Positions 23,864 to 31,419 of a stretch of 64,000 bases of DNA are shown in pieces. The DNA is taken from the IMG/VR virus record IMGVR_UViG_3300028654_000384, positions 124,001 to 188,000 of that record; one strand, 5' to 3'. This stretch comes from a virus. The notes under the pieces are model-generated. The model made no database searches, was not told where the DNA came from, and was given only the letters and a program-made list of their open reading frames with translations. How positions within the stretch are numbered: the stretch's first letter is position 1; every line of letters begins with the position of its first letter. Position numbers and translations under genes: made by a program.

Positions 23864-24150
23864 GTGACAGCCGCCGACCGATTGCGCAGCGCCTCGAGCT
23901 CCCCTAGGTCATATGACCCGGTGTTATCGACGTCGGTGTCGCGGACTGTCACCGCCGCATGCTCGGCAGTTGGGTGCGCCTGCATGAAGAGCCGTGCTGC
24001 CTCGCGGCGTCCATCGCGGACTTGGTTGGTCAGCAGCTTGCTCAGCGATTGTGCCAGCGGCTCGCCGTTGGTGTCCAGCGACATCGGATCGACGCCGGCT
24101 TGAAACAACCAGAGGTGGCTCATGGCCAGGTGACGGCGTTCAGCGCTCAT
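23860..24150 (-). CDS. paralogue A of the HLAMSHLW pair
   Basis: 96 aa from ATG 24150. ERRHLAMSHLWLFQAGVD and a helical KLLTNQVRDGRREAARL match the gene at 25341-25613 (VRTLALSHLWIYQTGLDD, LLDDARRDAVR). Duplicated gene of unknown function, helical in the first half. Confidence 0.55.
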   Translation of the reverse strand: MSAERRHLAMSHLWLFQAGVDPMSLDTNGEPLAQSLSKLLTNQVRDGRREAARLFMQAHPTAEHAAVTVRDTDVDNTGSYDLGELEALRNRSAAVT

Positions 24151-24403
24151 CGGAGACCTCCGGGTCTGCATTGGTGTCGTCATCGACGCCATCGTTGGTG
24201 TGGTGGCGCTGCTCCTTGCGGGGGTATTCGCCGTTCTCGTCGGGCAGTTGAAACTTGATGTAGGTCGGTGCGCTGTCGGCACCCTCTTCGGGGATGTTGG
24301 AGACGCAGATGACCTTGATCGGGCCCATGTTGAAGGAGAAACTCAACGTCTCGGTACCCCGACGCGTCGGCCTGATGACATTGTTGACAACGATCTGTTT
24401 CAT
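24140..24403 (-). CDS. small hypothetical protein
   Basis: 87 aa. N-terminal beta domain (KQIVVNNVIRPTRRGTETLSFSFN, GPIKVICVSN), then a disordered acidic tail. ATGA overlap with 24400. Confidence 0.55.
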   Translation of the reverse strand: MKQIVVNNVIRPTRRGTETLSFSFNMGPIKVICVSNIPEEGADSAPTYIKFQLPDENGEYPRKEQRHHTNDGVDDDTNADPEVSDER

Positions 24404-24936
24404 GTTGCACGTCCTTTCTTGGCGGCCTTTTCGGCCTCAATCACTGCCTTGGGTCGATTTTTGGTGCCCTTCGGGCGCCCTTTTCCTCGTTTGCCGGGTT
24501 GTGGCACAGTTGGCTGCACCTTCACTTCGGTGACGATGAAGGGACTGCCCTTCGCCGGCGCCAACTTGAAGCACGCCAGTCCGTCCTTGAACGAGGCCCA
24601 CCGTGCCCGCGGCGACCTGAAGTCGGAGTCCTCATCGTACAGCGACACCATGCCGGTGTCATCATCGATCGACCTGACGCGGCCGACGATCGTCTCCAAC
24701 CACGGCAGGCCCTTCAACAGGGAGGTGCGGGTGTCGACGACGATGCGATCACCGACGTCGAACAGGACGACTGACGAGCCGTCGCCTAACACGGCGATGC
24801 CGTCCTTCAGGTGCTCGATGGGAGGGCGCTTCGACTGCCAGCGCTGGTGGCGTTCGGCGCGGGATAGACCCACGTCGGCATCGGGTTTTGAATCGTCAGC
24901 ATCGCCGAGCGACCCTGACACAGGGGTCTCATTCAT
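24400..24936 (-). CDS. putative DNA-binding protein with AT-hook-like tail
   Basis: 178 aa. The middle is a beta-rich domain (GDGSSVVLFDVGDRIVVDT, GRVRSIDDDTGMVSLYD). The C-terminus KRGKGRPKGTKNRPK is an AT-hook-like basic GRP motif. First gene of a minus-strand operon running to about 22,941; AAGGAG precedes the ATG and a conserved-type promoter lies upstream with a leader of about 31 nt. Confidence 0.6.
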   Translation of the reverse strand: MNETPVSGSLGDADDSKPDADVGLSRAERHQRWQSKRPPIEHLKDGIAVLGDGSSVVLFDVGDRIVVDTRTSLLKGLPWLETIVGRVRSIDDDTGMVSLYDEDSDFRSPRARWASFKDGLACFKLAPAKGSPFIVTEVKVQPTVPQPGKRGKGRPKGTKNRPKAVIEAEKAAKKGRAT

Positions 24937-24973
24937 TGCAATCTCCTTCGCAGCAGTTCCAACCTATGATCTA

Positions 24974-25002
24974 ACTGTACCACGGACGTGACCGAACTTA
25001 CA
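24974..25002 (-). promoter_or_regulatory. TGTAAG-type promoter (leadered)
   Basis: Minus strand TGTAAG (25002-24997), 17 bp, TACAGT (24979-24974). Unlike its relatives, the ATG is about 38 nt downstream and has AAGGAG, so the same core serves leadered genes too. Confidence 0.75.
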
Positions 25003-25189
25003 CCCAGGAGTTGACGAGCGAACGTTCGAAGTGAGTCAGCATCCACGTAGCATCCAGCACCTTGACCAAGTTGGCAGGGTCTTTCACCCCGTATGCTTGC
25101 CTCTTGACGCCATTGGGGAGCGTGAACTCGACCCGGTTGGTCGTGGGATCAATGACGGTAAAAGTTGTCGTTGCTGCTCTCTTCACCAT
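24998..25189 (-). CDS. small hypothetical protein, leaderless
   Basis: 63 aa. Beta-rich N-terminus (TTTFTVIDPTTNRVEFTLPNG). Start fixed by TAGAGT-TAGATC-ATG. Its 3' end overlaps the -35 of the next promoter. Confidence 0.65.
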   Translation of the reverse strand: MVKRAATTTFTVIDPTTNRVEFTLPNGVKRQAYGVKDPANLVKVLDATWMLTHFERSLVNSWV

Positions 25190-25195
25190 GATCTA

Positions 25196-25224
25196 ACTCT
25201 ACCACGGTTCACCAGGGACTTACA
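25196..25224 (-). promoter_or_regulatory. TGTAAG-17-TAGAGT promoter, leaderless
   Basis: Minus strand TGTAAG (25224-25219), 17 bp, TAGAGT (25201-25196), 6 nt to ATG 25189. Palindromic operator 8 bp upstream. Confidence 0.8.
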
Positions 25225-25232
25225 CCGTCCAC

Positions 25233-25255
25233 GAATTATACTCGAGGTGTAATTC
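25233..25255. promoter_or_regulatory. palindromic operator GAATTAYAC-N5-GTRTAATTC, copy 1
   Basis: GAATTATAC-TCGAG-GTGTAATTC, both half-sites perfect. Centred about 20 bp upstream of the -35 hexamer of the 25189 promoter, a typical place for an activator. Confidence 0.75.
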
Positions 25256-25340
25256 CTCGGGCCGCCCATGTGGGCGAGGTATGATACCCCGTCCCAGCAC
25301 CCGTGACGACACGGTGGGCGGTCTGTGGGTGGTGGTTCCG

Positions 25341-25613
25341 TCACCAGGTGGGCCTGGCATACTGTCGGGTGGGCATGTCATCCCAGTCGTCCGGGGCACC
25401 CACGGGATGCGTGGTCGAACGTGACAGGACGTCACGGGAGACGCTTGGTGCGTTCCTGACGGCGTCTCTTCGCGCATCGTCGAGGAGGATCGCCAGTGAA
25501 CCCGCGATGGCGGTGACTTCGGCCTCTGACTTGCCGTCATCGAGGCCCGTCTGGTAGATCCACAGGTGGGACAGCGCAAGGGTGCGAACATCGTGACGAT
25601 TGTTCTTCATCAT
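25341..25613 (-). CDS. paralogue B of the HLAMSHLW pair
   Basis: 90 aa from ATG 25613, set by a promoter ending 6 nt upstream. VRTLALSHLWIYQTGLDDG and LAILLDDARRDAVRN match the gene at 23860. Tail is Pro/Asp-rich. Function unknown. Confidence 0.6.
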   Translation of the reverse strand: MMKNNRHDVRTLALSHLWIYQTGLDDGKSEAEVTAIAGSLAILLDDARRDAVRNAPSVSRDVLSRSTTHPVGAPDDWDDMPTRQYARPTW

Positions 25614-25619
25614 GAATGT

Positions 25620-25673
25620 ACAGTACCACACTTGACCACGGCGCTTGCACTCTGCGCGGGAGGGTGGTACAAT
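25620..25673. promoter_or_regulatory. divergent leaderless promoters sharing a -35 region
   Basis: Minus: TGCAAG (25649-25644), 18 bp, TACTGT (25625-25620), 6 nt to ATG 25613. Plus: TTGCAC (25645-25650), 17 bp, TACAAT (25668-25673), 6 nt to ATG 25680. The two -35 boxes are the same bases read on opposite strands. Confidence 0.65.
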
Positions 25674-25679
25674 TGAAGC

Positions 25680-25871
25680 ATGAGAACCACGTTGATCACA
25701 TTCGTGGCACTCGTCATCACGTGTGTCATCGTCTCGTATGCCTGTGTCTACTCGCCGCCCAATTCCCTGCCCAACGGACACTCGCGGTGCGAGTACAACG
25801 CTGATTGTAGGCCACCCCAACAGTGTGACAGGGGCCTGTGTACCCTCGAACCCCATGACGTGGGGCGCTGA
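25680..25871 (+). CDS. small Cys-rich secreted or lipoprotein
   Basis: 63 aa. Hydrophobic signal (TTLITFVALVITCVIVSYAC) with a possible lipobox SYAC, then CEYNADCRPPQQCDRGLC, a C-x4/5-DC-x5-C-x3-C pattern common in myxobacterial secreted proteins. Leaderless start. Confidence 0.6.
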   Translation: MRTTLITFVALVITCVIVSYACVYSPPNSLPNGHSRCEYNADCRPPQQCDRGLCTLEPHDVGR

Positions 25872-26262
25872 TCACGTGCGCTCACTGAAGTGCGGGGGCG
25901 TTGACGTCTACGTAGACAGCTATTACACCCGTGGCACAGGCAGCACCTTCATCGGTGGTAACTTCTCGCTCGACAGTGCGATTGACTATGCTCGCCGCTC
26001 GCTTGAACTCCTATGGGGACCCAATCGTCACAGCGTCGTGGTGCCGCCCAAGGTGACAGCAGGCGGGCGCATTCCACAGCGCACGTTGATGATGTGGCTG
26101 CACTCCGACGAGCGGCCCATGGAACACCCAGGCGACGATGGATCACACCTGTTCCTCATCTGGTTTGCTGACGATGATCCCATCGATGCACTGCAGGACG
26201 CGGTGCGGCACCTCGATGGCATGGGTGGCTGGTGGCCACACGCGAAGGGTTACGTGCTATGA
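25855..26262 (+). CDS. hypothetical protein
   Basis: 135 aa from ATG 25855, overlapping the previous gene by 17 nt. Begins MTWGADHVRSLKCGGVDVYV; a helix DSAIDYARRSLELLWG and a later TLMMWLHSDERPMEH are visible. No family recognised. Confidence 0.55.
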   Translation: MTWGADHVRSLKCGGVDVYVDSYYTRGTGSTFIGGNFSLDSAIDYARRSLELLWGPNRHSVVVPPKVTAGGRIPQRTLMMWLHSDERPMEHPGDDGSHLFLIWFADDDPIDALQDAVRHLDGMGGWWPHAKGYVL

Positions 26263-26453
26263 GCACCGGCGATAGGTTGAGACAACTGGCGATGGCGTGG
26301 CGCAAACAAGTGGCTAGCGATGCGTTGAGTCACGTGGGTAGCAATAGCGAGATCCGCCGGGCGAGGGGCGAACGCCTGCTGATGTGCGCAGGCGAACTTG
26401 AGGCGCTGGCGAGAGAAGTCGACAAGGCAGTCACGTCAACCGATTGCTCCTGA
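26259..26453 (+). CDS. small helical protein
   Basis: 64 aa, ATGA overlap. Almost entirely helical (DRLRQLAMAWRKQVASDAL, RLLMCAGELEALAREVDKAV). Its 3' end overlaps the convergent 26431 gene. Confidence 0.5.
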   Translation: MSTGDRLRQLAMAWRKQVASDALSHVGSNSEIRRARGERLLMCAGELEALAREVDKAVTSTDCS

Positions 26454-26694
26454 TGTAGCAGGTGCGGCCTACACACACGATCTGGCAATACGAGTGGTGT
26501 ACCCCCGACATGGTGATGACTGCCAACACTAGCGCTAGTTCACCATTGCACCACACGCTGCGCGCCACGACTCCCGCGCCGTATCCTACAGTATAGAACG
26601 GAAACGGGCGGGTGTAGCCCCAGCCCTTGGCCACGTACAGTTCCCCGGGTTTGCGGATCAAGTCAACGTCAGGGGTATTGAGTTCAGTGGGCAT
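26431..26694 (-). CDS. PGxL-GW family protein
   Basis: 87 aa from ATG 26694. KPGELYVAKG, LALVLAVI, CQIVCVGRTCYIRSNRL with CYI replacing GWV. Convergent overlap of 23 nt with 26259-26453. Confidence 0.7.
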   Translation of the reverse strand: MPTELNTPDVDLIRKPGELYVAKGWGYTRPFPFYTVGYGAGVVARSVWCNGELALVLAVITMSGVHHSYCQIVCVGRTCYIRSNRLT

Positions 26695-26956
26695 GCACGT
26701 CCTCAAAGAATTGGTGATAGCCCCAACCCAGCTTGCCTGTCGGTGTCAACACCAACACCTCGAGCGTGCCATTGGAGTTCACCGCGACGGCGACAGCTAA
26801 CACCACTTTGAGTGGCTCTATGCGATCGATGATTGGGTTGGCACTGAGTGCAGAGATGCCTATGCGCGCGCTGACGTTGACATAAGAGTCCTGATCAGGC
26901 AACCTGCTGCGTATGCGAACCAGCATGCCTGGGAGAATGCGGCCATGCGGCGCCAT
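26684..26956 (-). CDS. PGxL-GW family protein
   Basis: 90 aa from ATG 26956 (TGATG junction). LPGMLVRIR, KVVLAVAVAV, LEVLVLTPTGKLGWGYHQFF. Confidence 0.73.
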   Translation of the reverse strand: MAPHGRILPGMLVRIRSRLPDQDSYVNVSARIGISALSANPIIDRIEPLKVVLAVAVAVNSNGTLEVLVLTPTGKLGWGYHQFFEDVHAH

Positions 26957-27165
26957 CACCTCACCAACCACTTCAACACCCCGATGTACCATGCTTGGCG
27001 AAAGTCGCAGGTCCAGTACCAGTAGGGGCTGGTGCACCCGCCGCCCAAGTATTCTCGACCGTGACCCATAATTTTGCCGCGCCCGTCCTTGACCCATGAC
27101 TCATTGCTGGTGAGGGTGCGGTCACATGCCGGGCACGTCAATTCTGTGTTGATGAAGTACGTCAT
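26956..27165 (-). CDS. small zinc-site protein
   Basis: 69 aa from ATG 27165 (ATGA). LTCPACDRTLTSNESW and later GGGCTSPYWYWTC offer four cysteines for one zinc. Not a PGxL-GW member, though inside the array. Confidence 0.55.
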   Translation of the reverse strand: MTYFINTELTCPACDRTLTSNESWVKDGRGKIMGHGREYLGGGCTSPYWYWTCDFRQAWYIGVLKWLVR

Positions 27166-27410
27166 CTCTGCACCGTGCGCACGTTCTTGCTCCATACCCA
27201 ACCCAGCGTGTTCTTCGACGTCAAGATCAACACTTCTTCCGGCGGGATGCGAGGCTGACAAACGTTGATGACGAGCGCGATGTCACTTGCGTGCAGGAAG
27301 CCGACGCCAAGATTGTCCTCCGTTCGCATGCCCGGATACTGCGTCATGCAACACCGATAGTCGTAGTCATACCCAACCAGCAGGGTGACGAGTGAGCCGG
27401 GCGTGATCAC
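27162..27410 (-). CDS. PGxL-GW family protein
   Basis: 82 aa from GTG 27410. TPGSLVTLL at the very N-terminus, DIALVINV, VLILTSKNTLGWVWSKNVRTV. Confidence 0.75.
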   Translation of the reverse strand: MITPGSLVTLLVGYDYDYRCCMTQYPGMRTEDNLGVGFLHASDIALVINVCQPRIPPEEVLILTSKNTLGWVWSKNVRTVQR

Positions 27411-27721
27411 GGGCGGTGAAGGTTGCACTGATCACGGGGAATGTCGCAGTTGCAATTGCCGGGAGCGACGCGCCGCCTGAACAGCTTCCAGATGCGCTCC
27501 TCCTCGTGATCGACCTGTGGTTCACCCACCACGACGGCGAGCTCAACGTTCTCAATTGGTTCACCATCGATGATTTCAAAGCGATTGCGATTCCAATACC
27601 CAGGCACGTCGACGAGCGTGTAGACGCGCGTGGCACCATCATCTTCGAGGACGCTGTAGACGTGACCCTCGGTCAGCTTGTCGGAGGCCAACCCACTGAC
27701 ATCAATGCACTTGACCTTCAT
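27407..27721 (-). CDS. small SH3-like protein (VKC...EGxxYxV type)
   Basis: 104 aa. MKVKCIDVSG, LTEGHVYSVLEDDG, YTLVDVPG, NRFEII: related to 708-932 and to a domain common in phage microproteins. The C-terminus has CNCDIPRDQC. First gene of the 26431-27721 block and leaderless. Confidence 0.65.
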   Translation of the reverse strand: MKVKCIDVSGLASDKLTEGHVYSVLEDDGATRVYTLVDVPGYWNRNRFEIIDGEPIENVELAVVVGEPQVDHEEERIWKLFRRRVAPGNCNCDIPRDQCNLHRP

Positions 27722-27727
27722 GGTTCA

Positions 27728-27756
27728 ATCCTATGCCAATTGCAGGGCACTTTGCA
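27728..27756 (-). promoter_or_regulatory. TGCAAA-17-TAGGAT promoter, leaderless
   Basis: Minus strand TGCAAA (27756-27751), 17 bp, TAGGAT (27733-27728), 6 nt to ATG 27721. It begins beside the stop of the gene at 27759. Confidence 0.7.
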
Positions 27757-27758
27757 CC

Positions 27759-28001
27759 TCACACCGGACACAACTTGCGCGCATCGATCCACCCCAAGAT
27801 CCCACCCACCATGACCAGCGTTTCAGGACGCCATGCTACGTCTGGCTCAACGTAGATGATGAAGGCAACATCGATGTCTGGTAACATTTCGTAGAGAACA
27901 GGATTGTCGCCGTGAACCACGCCCCTTTTCGGAGTGACGCGTTTGATGCCCTCCGTTCGGCTAGTGACAAAGGTGCCGGGCACAAGGCGAGTAGTGCTCA
28001 T
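27759..28001 (-). CDS. PGxL-GW family protein
   Basis: 80 aa from ATG 28001. VPGTFVTSR, VAFIIYVEP, TLVMVGGILGWIDARKL. Confidence 0.75.
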   Translation of the reverse strand: MSTTRLVPGTFVTSRTEGIKRVTPKRGVVHGDNPVLYEMLPDIDVAFIIYVEPDVAWRPETLVMVGGILGWIDARKLCPV

Positions 28002-28243
28002 TTCGACACCACGTTGAGCCATGATTGACTCATCCAACCTACCCTGTTCAACGCTGACACGTAGACGATGACCTCGAGAGTATATGAGTCCGACGCACCT
28101 AGAATGAGCACCAACGAGCCGAGCGCGATCGCCGTGGGGATGTTACCGTAATCACTGTCACTGATCGTGCCACGTGGCCACAACTGACACCACACGCGCG
28201 TCACTGCTAGTTGGCCGATCAACGCGACGGATACAGTGTTCAC
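27998..28243 (-). CDS. PGxL-GW family protein
   Basis: 81 aa from GTG 28243. LIGQLAVTR lacks the Pro-Gly pair. SLVLILGAS and VIVYVSALNRVGWMSQSWLNVV are typical. Confidence 0.68.
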   Translation of the reverse strand: MNTVSVALIGQLAVTRVWCQLWPRGTISDSDYGNIPTAIALGSLVLILGASDSYTLEVIVYVSALNRVGWMSQSWLNVVSK

Positions 28244-28497
28244 CGGCGCTCCAAGTGCTCGACGCGTTGAATCACCGACGTGTAGATCCAACCCACCGCG
28301 CTAGTTAGTGACTCAATGACCTGTGCCCGTCGGTCGCCGCCGGTATCGAACGTAATCGCAATGACAAGACCAAAGTTGAAGTCACACAGGCGTCGTCTAT
28401 GTCCCATATCACCATAGACGCCCGGACGCCAAGAAGACGCGTGAAGTGATGTCGGGTACCAGATCAGGTCACCAGGATGGAAAATGCGGGTCACCAC
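28240..28497 (-). CDS. PGxL-GW family protein, leaderless GTG start
   Basis: 85 aa. HPGDLIWYP, FGLVIAITF, VGWIYTSVIQRV. The GTG at 28497 lies 6 nt after a TAGGAT box. Confidence 0.75.
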   Translation of the reverse strand: MVTRIFHPGDLIWYPTSLHASSWRPGVYGDMGHRRRLCDFNFGLVIAITFDTGGDRRAQVIESLTSAVGWIYTSVIQRVEHLERR

Positions 28498-28501
28498 AAT
28501 C

Positions 28502-28783
28502 TTATCCTACACCGACAACTATTTCGGTTACACCGTGCCAGTGGGTGCCACGTCCCATCACCTCTTCACTGATTTCGTGAATGTACAGACGACCGCGCAT
28601 TAATAGGATCAATTCGATTACGTCGTCGGACCGCAATCTTCGCCTGCTGATGATCATGGCAAGGGTGTCTGCGTTGAACACCGTGAACCTGCCCAGCGTG
28701 AAGTGATTGAGAGGTCGATTATCAACGAGTCGTGCATGCATCATCGTCAGGGAAGTGATGAGGTCACCCGGTTCAAACTTCAT
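28502..28783 (-). CDS. PGxL-GW family protein
   Basis: 93 aa from ATG 28783. EPGDLITSL, LAMIISRRRL, ELILLMRGRLYIHEIS; GW is lost. Confidence 0.7.
   Translation of the reverse strand: MKFEPGDLITSLTMMHARLVDNRPLNHFTLGRFTVFNADTLAMIISRRRLRSDDVIELILLMRGRLYIHEISEEVMGRGTHWHGVTEIVVGVG
28504..28532 (-). promoter_or_regulatory. TGTAAC-17-TAGGAT promoter, leaderless (GTG)
   Basis: Minus strand TGTAAC (28532-28527), 17 bp, TAGGAT (28509-28504), 6 nt to GTG 28497. Located inside the 3' end of the upstream member, splitting the array into transcription units. Confidence 0.65.
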
Positions 28784-29085
28784 GGGGTGATCACCTTGAT
28801 GAAGGTGCTGTTGATCCAACCCATGCCCTGCGCGGTGACGATGAAGACATAATGTCCCATCACCGTCGCCATAACTGTGCTAGCGACGATTCCGACGTAG
28901 AGCGAATCAATGTACGTGTAATGACTGTCGTACACGTGGCCGGATACATCCGTATGAACGATGATGCACACGTCGCCCGGATAGTATGCGTGTCCCATGA
29001 TGCGCGGGGGCAGTGCCGTCCACGAATAACCTGGGTGCCTGAAGGTCACCAGCGCGCCCGGTGTGGCCTGAGCGGGGGTGATCAT
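28780..29085 (-). CDS. PGxL-GW family protein
   Basis: 101 aa from ATG 29085. TPGALVTFR, VGIVASTV, YVFIVTAQGMGWINSTFIKVI. A longer, Tyr-rich middle loop (HVYDSHYTYIDSLY). Confidence 0.73.
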   Translation of the reverse strand: MITPAQATPGALVTFRHPGYSWTALPPRIMGHAYYPGDVCIIVHTDVSGHVYDSHYTYIDSLYVGIVASTVMATVMGHYVFIVTAQGMGWINSTFIKVITP

Positions 29086-29354
29086 GCGCGCACCAGGTCG
29101 GTGGGAAACACCCACCCCACGCGATGGCCGAGCAAGACACAGATCCATTGAGTGCCTGGTGAAAAGATGTGGGATACGTCCTTCACGTAATTGATGACGA
29201 GGCACCGTTTACCACGGCGATACCATCGGAGGCCACTACTATTTTCCCCGGGATGAGTGATCCTGACTGCAACATCCTCGCCGTGTCGCCGCGCGTGCGA
29301 CGACCCATGGAGGCAACACAGCGTCCCGGGCAGGAATTGCTCCTCATGGGTCAT
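29082..29354 (-). CDS. PGxL-GW family protein
   Basis: 90 aa. LPGTLCCLHG, RCLVINYV, WICVLLGHRVGWVFPTDLV. Very like 29408-29683 (MTHEEQFLPGTL against MTNEEKLLPGTL), a recent tandem copy. Confidence 0.78.
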   Translation of the reverse strand: MTHEEQFLPGTLCCLHGSSHARRHGEDVAVRITHPGENSSGLRWYRRGKRCLVINYVKDVSHIFSPGTQWICVLLGHRVGWVFPTDLVRA

Positions 29355-29366
29355 CGAGTTCTTTTC

Positions 29367-29395
29367 ATCCTATCACACCATGGCGTCGACTTGCA
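29367..29395 (-). promoter_or_regulatory. TGCAAG-17-TAGGAT promoter
   Basis: Minus strand TGCAAG (29395-29390), 17 bp, TAGGAT (29372-29367), 12 nt to ATG 29354, giving a very short leader. Confidence 0.65.
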
Positions 29396-29407
29396 CGGTA
29401 CACTCAA

Positions 29408-29683
29408 TCAGAGCGGTTCCAGGTCAGTAAGAAAGACCCAACCCAGCGAGGCATCGGCAAATAACAAGCAGACCCATCTCGTGGATGACAGGCCAAACCG
29501 CCAACTGTTGATGACCAGACACACCACGCCAGCAGCATACCAGACGACGACGCGTTCCATCGGCAGGCCTTGGTGGGTGCCCAGATCGGGGTGCACGATC
29601 CGAACGGCAATCTTGTCACCATAGTCTCTTCGGAGGCACGCTAGTGTGCCGGGCAGCAACTTCTCCTCGTTGGTCATTGTCAT
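29408..29683 (-). CDS. PGxL-GW family protein
   Basis: 91 aa from ATG 29683 (or 29677). LPGTLACLR, VCLVINSWR, WVCLLFADASLGWVFLTDLEPL. Last gene of the unit that starts with the RadA-like gene. Confidence 0.75.
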   Translation of the reverse strand: MTMTNEEKLLPGTLACLRRDYGDKIAVRIVHPDLGTHQGLPMERVVVWYAAGVVCLVINSWRFGLSSTRWVCLLFADASLGWVFLTDLEPL

Positions 29684-29895
29684 CTGTTTTCGAGGAAGTA
29701 CACTGAAACCCAAACCAAGCGCTCCGCGTGCAGGACGAGAACATAGTCCAGGAGGGCGTCCCATTGCTGAACAATGAGGCACGCGTCACCTGCCTCGTGT
29801 GCGTGTCCCAGCGCCAACGTCTTGCGATCTTTCCACCCAATCCACGCGTGCATGAAGACTGCCAGCATTCCGGGAATGACGTCATGCGGCGTCAT
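29680..29895 (-). CDS. PGxL-GW family protein (short)
   Basis: 71 aa. IPGMLAVFM, ACLIVQQW, YVLVLHAERLVWVSVYFLE (VWV for GWV). Confidence 0.73.
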   Translation of the reverse strand: MTPHDVIPGMLAVFMHAWIGWKDRKTLALGHAHEAGDACLIVQQWDALLDYVLVLHAERLVWVSVYFLENR

Positions 29896-30167
29896 GCCAA
29901 CACCAAGTCACTGTCGAAGATCCACCCAACAATGCCGTCTGACGTTAGCACACAGATCCACCAGATGTTGGCTGACCACACGTAGTCAATGATCAAACCA
30001 GCAGTGCCACACCGGGCATATATCACCAGTGATGGTACCTCATCTTTGGGGTGCCTAGTGCGGATGCTGACCGTTACCAACTTCCTCTTATTGTAGAGAA
30101 AGATCAACGTCCCACGTGCATGGATCGTAGGCTGCACAAAGGGTGCTGGGGTTGGTGTGGAGATCAT
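29892..30167 (-). CDS. PGxL-GW family protein
   Basis: 91 aa. ARGTLIFLY, AGLIIDYVW, WICVLTSDGIVGWIFDSDLV. Confidence 0.75.
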   Translation of the reverse strand: MISTPTPAPFVQPTIHARGTLIFLYNKRKLVTVSIRTRHPKDEVPSLVIYARCGTAGLIIDYVWSANIWWICVLTSDGIVGWIFDSDLVLA

Positions 30168-30430
30168 GGAACATCACTCGTCTTCGCTATGCGAACGGCG
30201 CGGAAGATCGCTCCGATCACGTGGCTGCCTTCGAGCGCGCGAGATAACCCATTACAGTTCAACCACGTCAGGATGCCTTCGGCGCGGGCGACCAACAGGT
30301 TAACGCCACCGATGAGCACGAAGCGATGCTCGACGGATGACCATATCTCTTCATGCGTGACAACCTCATTGCCGTTACGGGTGTACACCCACTTGATGAG
30401 GTCGCCGGGCTTCAATTCACTCGGCGTCAT
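30164..30430 (-). CDS. PGxL-GW family protein, IGGV subgroup
   Basis: 88 aa from ATG 30430. KPGDLIKWVY, EEIWSSVEHRFVLIGGVNLLVA, LTWLNCNGL. Shares WSS, IGGVxLLV and LTWL with 47217-47495 and 57660-58001, forming a distinct subgroup. Overlaps the end of the RadA-like gene. Confidence 0.75.
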   Translation of the reverse strand: MTPSELKPGDLIKWVYTRNGNEVVTHEEIWSSVEHRFVLIGGVNLLVARAEGILTWLNCNGLSRALEGSHVIGAIFRAVRIAKTSDVP

Positions 30431-31208
30431 CAGGTGCAACCCAATCCTGACCCTTGGTGAATGAACCGCGGTTCTCGATGCCCGTCTTGGTCAAGGCGAC
30501 GACGAACGTTTTCCCGCTACAACCCCACCTGTTCTTGCTGACCTCGAACAACAGGCCCCCAAACGTCGGGCTCTTCTTGTTCTCGTCGTACGACAGGTGG
30601 GCATGGACGTCGATGGCGTGGCGGATGGTGTTCTTGCCCGCGAATTCTCCACCCTTGGTACATTGTCCCACGAAGATGCAGAAGGCGAAGTTCTGCTGGC
30701 ACCAGGCGACCAACATCTCAGTGCAGCGCACCGGGGTGTTGCCCGTCGTCCCACCGTCCTTGTACTTCATGTCGTTCAACGTCTGCAGTGAATCTTGCAG
30801 TAGGACGATGACCTTGCCCGGGTTGGCCTTCTTGACGCCGTCGAGGAACTTCAACAGCTTAGGCAGGTTAGTCTCCTCGGCGACCATGAAGTCGTGCTTC
30901 AACTGCAACCGTTCAACGGCCAGCTTGGCCTGAAACAGGCTCTCTTCGCCCGTGTTGTAGACGACGATGTGACCCGCACCCGTCAGCGTCGACGCCAACT
31001 GGCGCACCAGCGTTGACTTGCCGGTGCCCGGGCCACCCGTCAGCATCAGCGTCGTCGTCGCGGTGAAGCCACCTTCGCCGCCCAACGCCTCGTCGATCCA
31101 ATCGAGGCCCGTCGAGTGCTTGACCCGCAGTTCGGGTGGCACCGCGATGGTGCTGATCTTCGTCCCAGCCTTGAAACCACGCCCAACGTGCAGATTCATC
31201 TCGGCCAT
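30417..31208 (-). CDS. RadA/Sms-like RecA-fold ATPase
   Basis: 263 aa. Walker A GGPGTGKS (residues 58-65), YNTGEES..Q (about 86-94) corresponding to the RadA sensor region, Walker B-like VIVLLQDSLQTL (about 133-144) and KNRWG, the equivalent of the RadA-specific KNRFG motif (about 226). The N-terminal zinc finger and C-terminal Lon-like domain of bacterial RadA are missing, so this is a core-only form. Expected role: branch migration or strand exchange in recombination. Expressed from a conserved promoter with a roughly 23-nt leader and GGAG, and followed by coupled PGxL-GW genes. Confidence 0.82.
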   Translation of the reverse strand: MAEMNLHVGRGFKAGTKISTIAVPPELRVKHSTGLDWIDEALGGEGGFTATTTLMLTGGPGTGKSTLVRQLASTLTGAGHIVVYNTGEESLFQAKLAVERLQLKHDFMVAEETNLPKLLKFLDGVKKANPGKVIVLLQDSLQTLNDMKYKDGGTTGNTPVRCTEMLVAWCQQNFAFCIFVGQCTKGGEFAGKNTIRHAIDVHAHLSYDENKKSPTFGGLLFEVSKNRWGCSGKTFVVALTKTGIENRGSFTKGQDWVAPDDAE

Positions 31209-31238
31209 TGTCTCGGCATCTCCGTCGGTTGAGATCTA

Positions 31239-31267
31239 ACTCTACCAGGTTCGTGGTGGAACTTGCA
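31239..31267 (-). promoter_or_regulatory. TGCAAG-17-TAGAGT promoter (leadered)
   Basis: Minus strand TGCAAG (31267-31262), 17 bp, TAGAGT (31244-31239). ATG 31208 is about 30 nt downstream with GGAG. Confidence 0.75.
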
Positions 31268-31270
31268 CTA

Positions 31271-31384
31271 TCACCGAGCCAGGATGAACATGCCCAGTGC
31301 GACCCACGAGGCGCCACAGACGACGAGGGCAGCGCTCCAGAACATCACCATCTCGGCCCGACTTGCCTTTGCTTCCTTCATCAT
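31271..31384 (-). CDS. 37-aa membrane microprotein, leaderless
   Basis: MMKEAKASRAEMVMFW then a hydrophobic helix to FILAR. TAGGAT-TAGATC-ATG fixes the start. The stop lies 3 nt before the -35 of the RadA-like gene's promoter. Confidence 0.6.
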   Translation of the reverse strand: MMKEAKASRAEMVMFWSAALVVCGASWVALGMFILAR

Positions 31385-31390
31385 GATCTA

Positions 31391-31419
31391 ATCCTACCAC
31401 GGTCGCCGGCGAACTTGCA
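31391..31419 (-). promoter_or_regulatory. TGCAAG-17-TAGGAT promoter, leaderless
   Basis: Minus strand TGCAAG (31419-31414), 17 bp, TAGGAT (31396-31391), 6 nt to ATG 31384. Operator copy 2 lies 8 bp upstream. Confidence 0.8.

Noticed and set aside
25341-25856. 171-aa form of the HLAMSHLW paralogue B
   Set aside because: The extra N-terminus crosses a promoter and the divergent gene; the leaderless ATG at 25613 is better placed.
30454-30933. 159-aa plus-strand frame
   Set aside because: Antisense to the RadA-like ATPase.
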